From contig JADLDK010000017.1 in the NCBI GenBank assembly GCA_020846715.1, positions 1 through 64,000 on the forward strand: a stretch of 64,000 nucleotides of DNA, given 5' to 3'. This DNA is from Armatimonadota bacterium (GTDB lineage: Bacteria > Armatimonadota > UBA5829 > DSUL01). Position numbers and translations under genes: made by a program. The notes beneath the pieces are model-generated. The model worked only from the letters and a program-made list of their open reading frames with translations. It did no database searches and was not told the DNA's origin. This document shows, piece after piece, positions 26,544 through 34,656 of this stretch. How positions within the stretch are numbered: position 1 is the stretch's first letter; every line of letters begins with the position of its first letter.

Positions 26544-29219
26544 ATGATCGTCCTGCGCACAGGAAGGGCAAGGCTTTTCACAAGGTGGGCGCTGAGCGCT
26601 ACCATTCTGGCACTCGCACTTGGAGGCGCTGCTATGGCTGCCGTCATCCCGGTTGATGATTTTGAAAATACGCCTGAGTCTGCGTGGAGTTTCACGAATG
26701 GATCGGAGTACCCCGGCGCAAGAGGCTCTTTCTCCATCTCCCGCAAGGGTGGATACGCGACCTCTCGCTGTGGGATTCTCGCCTGGGATTTCGGCGGCGG
26801 AGGCAACTATGTGCAGGTAAGCCGCTCACTCCCCAAAATTTCTCAGGTGAGGTCTCTCAGGCTGTGGATCAAAAAACCGTATGCCAATTCCATCGGAGTG
26901 CGCTTTACCGACTCCCAGGGGCAGACGTTTCAGAAGAGCTTCAATTTTCCGAAGAAGGACTGGCAGGAAGTTGACATCAGCCTGGGCGGCTGGGCAGTGT
27001 CCTGGGGAGGAAAAGGCGACGGTGTATTTCGCGGAGATCCAACTCTGTTTGGGATTCTCGTTGACAATAACGCCGACAAAACCGGAACGCTGTTGTTTGA
27101 TGATCTGCGCCTCGTGACTGAAGACACATCCGCCGATACCGCCGGTCCGGTCACCTATACTGTACAGACACTTTCAGGCCATTCATTCGGCGGTGATGTC
27201 TCACTATTCGGTCAACCGGCCAGCCTGGCGCTATCCGTTAACGCCCCTGCCGAGCGAAAAGTCCGGCTGGTTATTGGCTCTCATTTCCATTCGTACGAGC
27301 GGGAACTGACCACAACAATATCCGGTGCTCAAACCCTGCATTGCGATCTTGGCAGCATGGAAGATTGGGAGGCGAAAGGCTCAGAGAAGGGGATTCAGTA
27401 TCCGCTCCGACTCCTGGGGATACAAAGTGATTCAGGGCTCCGTCTCGAAGATTTGAAGGTCACGACCAGGATCGATCCGTCGCAACGCGTGGTTCTGATA
27501 CCAGCCGGCCGAATGGAGAAGGACACAGCTCTGTTTGACGTTACGCTGCAGAGCATTCTTCCAGGGGCCACTCAGGGCAGATTACACTGTATCGCCCGGG
27601 ACTGGGATCACAATCAGTTGGCCGAACGCTCAGTCGCCGTCAGCCTTCCTGCGGGGAGCAGCGTGACCAGGCGCGTCTCAATACCTGCTCACAACCGTCC
27701 GTTCGTGGAGTTGGAATGCCGCTTCGTCACCTCAGATCACAGCTATGGCCCCTCAACCGAGTGTGCGGTGGCTCCTGAACCAGAGCTTCCCCCTCAAAGC
27801 GCTGCGAAAGGCTCCCCGTGGGGAGTGGGTATATATCTTTACCGATTTGCGGGTGATCCGGCTGGCCCCAGACAGATGGATGCTCTTGCGGCAATGGCTG
27901 CACGCGCAGGAGTGAAATGGTCGCGCGAAGAGATGCAGTGGCATCGGATTGAGCCGGAAAAGGGTAGGTTCGACTGGACTTTCTATGACCAGCTTGTGGA
28001 CACAGCCGAGCGTCACGGCATCAGTGTTTACGGTCTTATTGCGTACTGGTCTTCGTGGACAAAACCATATACTCAGGAAGGGATTGAGGACTACGCGCGC
28101 TATTGCCGGGCTCTGGTTTCCCACTACAAGGATCGCATTCACTACTGGGAGGTGTACAACGAACCAAACATTTTCTTCTGGAGCGGGCCAAAGGCCCTCT
28201 ACCCGGAGCTTCTAAAAGCGGCCTACGCTGCAATTAAAGAAGCCGACCCCACCGCCCGCGTGTTGGGATGTTCCACGGCGGGTATTGACAGCGGATTCAT
28301 AGACATGGTGAACAGAGCCAAGGCGCCCTATGACATTTTGACCGTGCATCCGTATCGCCCCTGGCTGAATGAAGCTGCCTTCATCGACGATCTTCGTGGC
28401 GCACAAAAACTGACCGCAACAGATGGCAAAGGCAAGCCAGTCTGGATTACGGAGATGGGCTGGGCCACGCCTGTCGGTGGGACAACTCAGCGAGAGCAGG
28501 CGCAGTTGCTGGCTCGCTGTTACCTTTCGGCTGTTGCGGCGCAAGTTGATACAAACATATCCTGGTACGATTTTCGCGACGACGGAAATAACCCCTTCTA
28601 TCACGAGCATCATTTTGGAGTTATTCGCAACGACATGACGCCAAAGCCGGCCTACCGCGCTCTGGGCACGGTCTGCCGAAATCTACCGGGCGCGACAGTG
28701 GCCAAATCGCTGAATCTTCCGCATGGGCTGATGGGATACGTGTATAAAACCAGCGCGGGTCCGGCGACAGTAATCTGGCATCCGGATCAGGCCGCGATTC
28801 TTCGTCTCTCAACAGGTGCAGGGCGCATTGTGAATCTGATGGGTGAGGAAGTGCAGCCACTATCGGTTGCTGGCTCCAAATATATCCTCCTCCAACCCGC
28901 GAGCCCGGTGCTGTTGACAGGTGACGCGAGTTCGGTTATCAATGCACAGCAACCTGTTTTGAGGGTTGAGGACGTTGCAGGTTTGTCGAAGATGCGGGTG
29001 ACAATCTCAGGCCTTCCGCCGGGTGTGTCCGCGACTGTCGAAGCGCCACCACACTGGCCGGCCTCCTCAGTTCGCGGTTCTGCCAAAGTGGAGTGGGAGA
29101 TGAAGCCGCCCGAGAGCGCGTCAGGGCCCTATATGGCGCAGCTCAGGCTGCGCGCAGCGTCTCGGACGCTTGCAGTGCCCGTTGTACTGCACGTGCAGCC
29201 TGCGCTTCTCAAAGTGTAG
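26544..29219 (+). CDS. Secreted GH39-like glycosidase with N-terminal carbohydrate-binding-like domain
   Basis: The 891-residue product has a signal peptide (about residues 10-32). An N-terminal sandwich follows (DDFENTPESAWSF to LLFDDLRLV), as in carbohydrate-binding domains, then beta-rich linker domains to about residue 420. The TIM-barrel covers about 425-720: KWSREEMQWHRIEPEKG, then the acid/base Glu540 in WEVYNEPNIFFW and the nucleophile Glu637 in VWITEMGWAT. This is the clan-A pattern closest to GH39, though GH5 or GH10 relatives are possible. A C-terminal beta region carries PGVSATVEAPPHWP. AGGAGA precedes the ATG. It probably acts with the upstream enzyme on extracellular glycan; substrate unknown. 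Confidence 0.78.
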   Translation: MIVLRTGRARLFTRWALSATILALALGGAAMAAVIPVDDFENTPESAWSFTNGSEYPGARGSFSISRKGGYATSRCGILAWDFGGGGNYVQVSRSLPKISQVRSLRLWIKKPYANSIGVRFTDSQGQTFQKSFNFPKKDWQEVDISLGGWAVSWGGKGDGVFRGDPTLFGILVDNNADKTGTLLFDDLRLVTEDTSADTAGPVTYTVQTLSGHSFGGDVSLFGQPASLALSVNAPAERKVRLVIGSHFHSYERELTTTISGAQTLHCDLGSMEDWEAKGSEKGIQYPLRLLGIQSDSGLRLEDLKVTTRIDPSQRVVLIPAGRMEKDTALFDVTLQSILPGATQGRLHCIARDWDHNQLAERSVAVSLPAGSSVTRRVSIPAHNRPFVELECRFVTSDHSYGPSTECAVAPEPELPPQSAAKGSPWGVGIYLYRFAGDPAGPRQMDALAAMAARAGVKWSREEMQWHRIEPEKGRFDWTFYDQLVDTAERHGISVYGLIAYWSSWTKPYTQEGIEDYARYCRALVSHYKDRIHYWEVYNEPNIFFWSGPKALYPELLKAAYAAIKEADPTARVLGCSTAGIDSGFIDMVNRAKAPYDILTVHPYRPWLNEAAFIDDLRGAQKLTATDGKGKPVWITEMGWATPVGGTTQREQAQLLARCYLSAVAAQVDTNISWYDFRDDGNNPFYHEHHFGVIRNDMTPKPAYRALGTVCRNLPGATVAKSLNLPHGLMGYVYKTSAGPATVIWHPDQAAILRLSTGAGRIVNLMGEEVQPLSVAGSKYILLQPASPVLLTGDASSVINAQQPVLRVEDVAGLSKMRVTISGLPPGVSATVEAPPHWPASSVRGSAKVEWEMKPPESASGPYMAQLRLRAASRTLAVPVVLHVQPALLKV

Positions 29220-29263
29220 CGACCAGAATGATTTCGTGTGAAACCTGACAGGGAGTTCGATAT

Positions 29264-29896
29264 ATGAGCCTGAGAAAACTGAAATCCTGGCTTGGGATGG
29301 ATCTGCATTCTGAAGAGGAAGTTGTCGCTCCGGCATCTTTCGTTGAGCAGGTGACAAAGCTGGACTCTCTGGGCCTGCATCTGAACCCAGGTATCGAGCC
29401 CGAAGACCTCGAAGGTGACTGGGACGCAGATATGCTGGCGCAGGCAGAGCCTTTCGAGTTGGCTTACATCTCCATGGGTGGCGATATGCAGAGGGAGGGT
29501 GAAGCCGTTCCTGTGAGCGATCAGCTTTTTCTCTTAGAGAGTGGGTCTATCTCCAATCCTGGAGACTGCGCCCGTATCATCACCGCTCTCGCTCGGATTT
29601 CCGCAGGCGAAGTCAAGATTCAAAATGCCTCTGACACACTGCAACCTGGAGCCTCAAAAGCGTGCGTCAGCTTTGATGTTGCCGAGGAGCACCTCGAGTG
29701 GGACGTTCGTGTGACAGATGGAGATGTTGACGCGACACTATTTACTCAGATGGTTGAGTTGACGGAGAAGCTGGGGACGCGCGGGCGGTACACGTCTTTT
29801 GCGACAGGAGATGATCTGGTTATCGGCTTTGCCACCCCGGAGCAACTCGCCCGCCTGCGCAAAGAGACCAGCCTGGACATTGTCTGGCTTGAGTAG
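29264..29896 (+). CDS. Conserved-looking acidic cytoplasmic protein of unknown function
   Basis: The 210-residue protein has no signal peptide or membrane segment and is rich in Asp and Glu. It contains no motif I recognise; the second half (about 110-210) alternates strands and helices compatible with a small alpha/beta fold and ends ARLRKETSLDIVWLE. GGGAG precedes the ATG at 29264. It follows the GH39-like gene by 44 bases, so it may be the last gene of that operon, but a cytoplasmic acidic protein is an unexpected partner for two secreted glycosidases. Only 15 bases separate it from the convergent acyltransferase gene. Confidence 0.75.
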   Translation: MSLRKLKSWLGMDLHSEEEVVAPASFVEQVTKLDSLGLHLNPGIEPEDLEGDWDADMLAQAEPFELAYISMGGDMQREGEAVPVSDQLFLLESGSISNPGDCARIITALARISAGEVKIQNASDTLQPGASKACVSFDVAEEHLEWDVRVTDGDVDATLFTQMVELTEKLGTRGRYTSFATGDDLVIGFATPEQLARLRKETSLDIVWLE

Positions 29897-29911
29897 AGAC
29901 TACTCGGCCGG

Positions 29912-31171
29912 CTAGAGCTTCCACACCCAGCCTCGGCGATTGCAGAACGCGATAATCAGCCACAGACACACCGTCCACAGAAGCCCCCACAGCAGGCCAT
30001 TGTATCCGGTCTTGTCCAGCAGGAATGCCTTCCAGTGAGGGGAGGAACACAAAGACGCCCAGGAGTTCAATTGGTCGTTGACGCTTCCTGAGAAAAAAGG
30101 CTCAAGCCCAAGTGCCCTGAAGGCCAGTCGCATGATTATTTGCATAAAGTAGGCAAGCAGAGCATTGCGTCCCAAAACATTGAGCGGCAACATCCAGCCT
30201 CGCATCCCCACTGCCGTATAAGCGTGGTGGAAGAGCAAAAAGACGAGCGCTCCGAGACCACTGGCGAAGAAGGCGTAAGAAGACGTAACGTCAGATTTGT
30301 TGAAGCACAGCCATGTGTGACCGCTCATCAAACCTAGCTGATGTGTAGCCAATCCTACGCCCCCAAATACCAGTGCCAGTGACGCCCCTGCAGTTGTGAT
30401 GCGGCGGTTGTCACGTGTGGCCAGAGCCTCACCGAGCAGTGTCCCAATCATGGCCATCACCCCGTAAGAGACAGAAACCCACGGTCTACAGTGGATCGTC
30501 AGTGGTCGTCGCCAGTCTCCGCTGATGTTGGTGACACTCCAGAAAGGCTGGCTTCCATCTCCGAAGTGCAGCCACCAGCCGAACGTCCGGGACATGACCG
30601 TGTGAAAAATGGCTATGACTAGAATCGCGGCTAATCGCCACCGCAGCGGCAGGCGCATGGCAAGCGCCGCCATCAGGTAGGCCACGCCGATTGCCTGAAG
30701 AATGCCCCACCAGTAAGACAGTGAGAGTATCAAGCTGATGTAGACAACTCCCGCCGCGATGAGCATGAGAGTCCGCGAGATCACTCTGTTGCGCCACTGC
30801 TTGCCGCGCCGGACGCGACTCAAGGGGATGCACATGCCAACGACAAGGACAAACCATGGAGCAACCAGATCTGTGACCGTGCACCCAACGTTTTTCAGGC
30901 GCGCTTCGGGAAGTTTGAGAATCTCCGAGTCGGTCAGACCTTCAGCCTTGCGCTGCTCCACAAACTCCTCCCAGCCGACCTCAGCATGGTTCCACGTGGA
31001 GACCGGCAGGCTGCCAAACCATGACCCACGCTGAGGCAGGTCCTTGTAACCTCCCGCTGCCACTGCGATGACCAGGATCATCAGGAATATCGTGAATCCT
31101 CGAAACAGATCGATGGACTCAAGACGCCCAGATGCGGATGATTCTGTCCCTTCAGATGCACTCATGAACAT
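29912..31171 (-). CDS. Membrane acyltransferase, HGSNAT/NagX (DUF5009/DUF1624) family
   Basis: The 419-residue protein has about ten membrane segments and starts with the family signature LESIDLFRGFTIFLMI. DLVAPWFVLVVGMCIPLS and, near the end, PLNVLGRNALLAYFMQ are also typical. Relatives include heparan-alpha-glucosaminide N-acetyltransferase and bacterial NagX, which move acetyl groups from cytoplasmic acetyl-CoA to sugars outside. Acetylation of an envelope or incoming amino sugar is thus plausible; the substrate is unknown. It lies 9 bases downstream of a small membrane-anchored protein gene, so the two form one operon. Confidence 0.85.
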   Translation of the reverse strand: MFMSASEGTESSASGRLESIDLFRGFTIFLMILVIAVAAGGYKDLPQRGSWFGSLPVSTWNHAEVGWEEFVEQRKAEGLTDSEILKLPEARLKNVGCTVTDLVAPWFVLVVGMCIPLSRVRRGKQWRNRVISRTLMLIAAGVVYISLILSLSYWWGILQAIGVAYLMAALAMRLPLRWRLAAILVIAIFHTVMSRTFGWWLHFGDGSQPFWSVTNISGDWRRPLTIHCRPWVSVSYGVMAMIGTLLGEALATRDNRRITTAGASLALVFGGVGLATHQLGLMSGHTWLCFNKSDVTSSYAFFASGLGALVFLLFHHAYTAVGMRGWMLPLNVLGRNALLAYFMQIIMRLAFRALGLEPFFSGSVNDQLNSWASLCSSPHWKAFLLDKTGYNGLLWGLLWTVCLWLIIAFCNRRGWVWKL

Positions 31172-31180
31172 CTACCTCTT

Positions 31181-31606
31181 TCACCGTGCGAAAAGGTCTC
31201 TCAACAAATCGCGCACGTCCGTGGCGTCCTGACGCAGCCGTTTTTGGACATCTCTTGGATTGGCCGGCTGGAACACTTCTCCTCGAATTCGCTGTACATC
31301 TTCCCACTTGCTTCTGATGGCCTGAGCATTGCCGGACTCAGCCGTTTTGCCGGCCGCATCGAGAAGCGCAAGAGAAGACGCTACCGAATCAGCGGCCTGC
31401 TCTGGTTGTCCGTTGCCCGTGTATCGCGCGGCGTCGTCCAGCGTGCGGGAAGACTGTTCCAGGAGCGCGCTCAGACTCTGGTAGCGGATTCGATCGCGCT
31501 CCGCCGCCAGCCTGCCCACATGGGCGGTCTGCCACCACGCGTCCAGCAGTAAAACCAGCGTCACTACCGCCCAGATGCTAAAAAGCGTTTTTTTCACCTT
31601 ATTCAT
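31181..31606 (-). CDS. Small membrane-anchored coiled-coil-like protein
   Basis: From the ATG at 31606 (GTGAGG 8 bases upstream) the protein is 141 residues. It has one N-terminal membrane segment (about 5-22) followed by a highly charged helical region rich in Arg, Asp, Ala and Gln, likely coiled coil and periplasmic. I recognise no family. Its stop is 9 bases before the acyltransferase gene. Its start lies 51 bases from the divergent C39-like protease gene, so the two promoters must overlap. Confidence 0.75.
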   Translation of the reverse strand: MNKVKKTLFSIWAVVTLVLLLDAWWQTAHVGRLAAERDRIRYQSLSALLEQSSRTLDDAARYTGNGQPEQAADSVASSLALLDAAGKTAESGNAQAIRSKWEDVQRIRGEVFQPANPRDVQKRLRQDATDVRDLLRDLFAR

Positions 31607-31657
31607 ATCCAAACCTCACTTCCCGTAGTGTAAAGCTTACGCTATGATAGAGACACA

Positions 31658-32848
31658 ATGAATCTTGTCAAGTGTATCTTCTTTGTTGAAGCGCGTATAA
31701 GGGGTGCAATGCTGATGAGCCTGTTACTTGCCGGGACGGCCGGAAGTTGCGTGAATAGCTCTACGTTGAGCCTGTTTGCAGGAAAGGATCTTTCCAAACT
31801 GAGCCTTGAAGCGGCTGCTGTTTCCGGGGAAGAGATCGTGGTGGATTCATCCGCGAATCTGGCGCAAAAAGCAGGTTCAGGTCCGTCTGCTGGCAAGCTG
31901 TATCGGCAGGCCCAGTTAACGACGCCGGTCATTGCTCCTCCGGAAGTTTTTGACCAGCTCATTGTCTCCTGGAACGCCTCGTGTCCTGAAGGTACGTGGG
32001 TGGTAGTGGAAGCGCGGGCGCGTCAGGCTGGGAAGTGGAGTCCGTGGTTCAATCTTGGGTACTGGGCTCTTGACACCACAATTACGCGCACGAGCATTAG
32101 TGGCCAGAAGAATGCTTTCGGGCGAGTAGATACGGACACGCTGGTGCTGTCAAAGCCCGCGGACGCCGCTCAGGTGCGCCTGCAACTGTGCTTTACGGGC
32201 AAGAAGACACCGTCTGTCAAGCTAATTGCGTGCGATCTCTCCAGGTCTTCAGAAAGTGGCGATATTGCGGCATCGTCAAACGCAAAGACTCCGTTGGATG
32301 TTCCGCAGATCTCCCAGCTTTCTTATCCACCGAAAGGCTCCGTGTGGTGCAGTCCGACGTCCGTGACAATGGTTATGAATTACTGGGCGCAAAGGCTCCA
32401 GCGCTCAGAACTCGCGACAGACGTTCGCTTAGCTGCCGCTGCCATCTACGATGAGCAATGGGGCGGCACAGGAAATTGGACTTTCAATACGGCGTTTGCC
32501 GGATCTCGCCCGGGTTTGCGCGCGTTCTGTACTCGCCTGCGTGGCTTTGCAGACGTGCAACGCTGGACGGACAGGGGTGTGCCGGTCATCCTCAGCATCT
32601 CGACCAAAATCCTCTATGACAGGCAGACCGGCGGGGACAGCGGCCATCTCATCGTTTGTGACGGCTTTGATGACAAGGGTGATCCAGTCGTCAACGATCC
32701 ATACACAAAGCTGGACGAAGGACAGAGTGTCCGGAGAACTTATCCGCGCGAGAAGCTTTTCAAAGCGTGGCGTTCTTCCCTAGGAACGGTCTACCTCATC
32801 TACCCGGAGTCTATGGACAAGGAGACAGCCACTCTTCTCAGTCAGTAG
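31658..32848 (+). CDS. Secreted C39-like family cysteine peptidase
   Basis: The 396-residue protein has an N-terminal export signal (about residues 14-35, ending near AGSC, which is not a canonical lipobox). A beta-rich region (about 60-210) follows, then a C39_2-type papain-fold domain. Catalytic residues are Cys231 in GSVWCSPTSVTMVMNYW, His330 in SGHLIVCDGF and an Asn/Asp in VVNDPYT. Such peptidases of environmental bacteria are often secreted; the substrate is unknown. A TATGAT box at 31643 may be its -10 element. It converges with the FAD oxidoreductase gene, only 10 bases away. Confidence 0.85.
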   Translation: MNLVKCIFFVEARIRGAMLMSLLLAGTAGSCVNSSTLSLFAGKDLSKLSLEAAAVSGEEIVVDSSANLAQKAGSGPSAGKLYRQAQLTTPVIAPPEVFDQLIVSWNASCPEGTWVVVEARARQAGKWSPWFNLGYWALDTTITRTSISGQKNAFGRVDTDTLVLSKPADAAQVRLQLCFTGKKTPSVKLIACDLSRSSESGDIAASSNAKTPLDVPQISQLSYPPKGSVWCSPTSVTMVMNYWAQRLQRSELATDVRLAAAAIYDEQWGGTGNWTFNTAFAGSRPGLRAFCTRLRGFADVQRWTDRGVPVILSISTKILYDRQTGGDSGHLIVCDGFDDKGDPVVNDPYTKLDEGQSVRRTYPREKLFKAWRSSLGTVYLIYPESMDKETATLLSQ

Positions 32849-32858
32849 AGCGCGGGCT

Positions 32859-34415
32859 CTAAGCGGGCGCCATGGCAGGCCACTCCAGAGGCACGCCACG
32901 GGAGCGAAGCGCATCTTGTAGCGCTTTCAGGTGATTGCTGTCTTCTCGCACCTGATGAATAGTAACGCCTGTCGCGTTCACATAGGCGGCAAGCGTTCCC
33001 GCCGCCTCGCCGATATTCCACTCAACAGGATGCAGCCTGTACGCGCCGTTTGAAATGTGCGTTGTGCCAATGTTTTTGCACGCTGCGATGAGGTTGCGCA
33101 TGCGCTGGGGAATCAGCGCTCCCAGGGGAATCTGAAAAGGACAACAGCCAATATCGATAAAGCGGCTGGACTGGGCGCACATGTGAATGTCTATGCGGTA
33201 GAGCCCGATCCCGACACTGTCAACAAAGCTCTCAGCCAGAGGGCCGGGTTGGCAATCGGGGGAGATGTGCTGCTCAAGAACGCGGAAAACAGGCAGGATT
33301 CTCCGTGACTCGCGAACGTAAGGGTACTGCGCCAGTCCGTCTTCCGTCCCTACTAAATCGGGACGCAGCCTGAGTCCCGGAAAGCCTGTGCCACCGTCTG
33401 GTCTTGGCGCTTCGGTCTGCATCCAGTACAGCAAGCTGAGACTCAGGCGCTTTCCGGCATCCAGGACTTCCTGCCGGACGTCTTCTGATTTGTCGAGGAA
33501 ATTACCACGGAAATCGTTTTGTGGCCAGTTCACCAGAGTCACGTCCCCGGGGAAGGCCCCTGCTGCAAACTGCGCAGCATCCAGTACTCGACGGTAGCGC
33601 CATAGAGAGACGCCTTCCCATCCGGGAGCATCCCACAGAATGAACGGACGGTCGGCGCCAGTGATCGGGTGAATCTGTAACCACTGGATAGGCTGGGCGT
33701 CGCGCCGCGCCTCGTAGCCTTTAGGTTTTTCTATGACGTGATCTTCCCCTGCGCAATGATCCATCAGGAAACACCACGTGAAGGACTGCACATCTTCCGG
33801 GTTGGCGCTGCCTTCCAGGGCATGTGGCTCTCCGGTGTCGTTTTGCGACTCTGCGCCGCTCACGTATTCAGTGCCAGTCAACGGCAGAAGGTCTCCGGTC
33901 TCTGTGGCGTCTATCACTACTGGTGCGTGGACGCCTATTTCGCCACCACTCCTGAGACTGCGAAAAGTTACTGATCGGACCCAATCACCTTGGACATCAG
34001 CGGAGCATGGAATGTGTTCCGGGAAAAGCTGGATGCGGCCTGAAGTGATGTGTGGAGCAAGCATCTCGTGTAGAACAGCCAAACCAACACGGGGTTCCTG
34101 GCAAAGATGACTCACCCATCCATTGCCCGGATTGAAGGTTGGATTGGCGCGGACTTCCGGGCGAAGCGGGTAGTTGCGCCGGTAATAGTCGCGAATTCCA
34201 TTGCGAAGTCTATACCAGGACCTCGTGGCCCCAAAGCTCTCAATGTAACGATTCTCATCCGGACAGGAGACAGCCTGCGAAGTGAGTTGCCCTCCAATCC
34301 AGGCGCATCCCTCAGTCAAGATGACCCGCTGATCCATCTCAGCAGCAGCCAGCGCAGCCGCGCATCCTCCAAGGCTTGCGCCGGCGACCAGAACGTCACA
34401 ACTCAGCTCTTTCAT
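32859..34415 (-). CDS. FAD-dependent oxidoreductase (FAD_oxidored family)
   Basis: The 518-residue cytoplasmic protein starts with a dinucleotide-binding fold, CDVLVAGASLGGCAAALAAA. It continues with the family motifs EGCAWIGGQLTSQ, VVIDATETGDLLPLTG and, near the end, ACKNIGTTHISNGAYRLHP and IGEAAGTLAAY. These are the hallmarks of the FAD_oxidored family common in carbohydrate loci of Planctomycetota, Verrucomicrobiota and Armatimonadota. Substrates are mostly undefined. It is monocistronic, ending 10 bases from the convergent peptidase gene. AGAGG lies directly against the ATG, an unusually short spacing. Confidence 0.88.
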   Translation of the reverse strand: MKELSCDVLVAGASLGGCAAALAAAEMDQRVILTEGCAWIGGQLTSQAVSCPDENRYIESFGATRSWYRLRNGIRDYYRRNYPLRPEVRANPTFNPGNGWVSHLCQEPRVGLAVLHEMLAPHITSGRIQLFPEHIPCSADVQGDWVRSVTFRSLRSGGEIGVHAPVVIDATETGDLLPLTGTEYVSGAESQNDTGEPHALEGSANPEDVQSFTWCFLMDHCAGEDHVIEKPKGYEARRDAQPIQWLQIHPITGADRPFILWDAPGWEGVSLWRYRRVLDAAQFAAGAFPGDVTLVNWPQNDFRGNFLDKSEDVRQEVLDAGKRLSLSLLYWMQTEAPRPDGGTGFPGLRLRPDLVGTEDGLAQYPYVRESRRILPVFRVLEQHISPDCQPGPLAESFVDSVGIGLYRIDIHMCAQSSRFIDIGCCPFQIPLGALIPQRMRNLIAACKNIGTTHISNGAYRLHPVEWNIGEAAGTLAAYVNATGVTIHQVREDSNHLKALQDALRSRGVPLEWPAMAPA

Positions 34416-34656
34416 CCTCTATCAACAAACTCCGTGGTCATTGTTCAACTCCAGGCAGACACTCTGGATTTCGCGCGCGTGAGTGAGAACCTGGAGAGAA
34501 AAGTTTCGCTTACACACGAGGCGTTTGTTCTCAGCAGGCAGCCTGATTTCCTGCCGTAGAGGGAAGGCGCAGGAGAGAGGGAAGTCGCTGCAGAATCTCT
34601 CTGCGTGTCAGCAACATTGCCAACACTTAGCGAACGATGAATTGACGATTACCACT

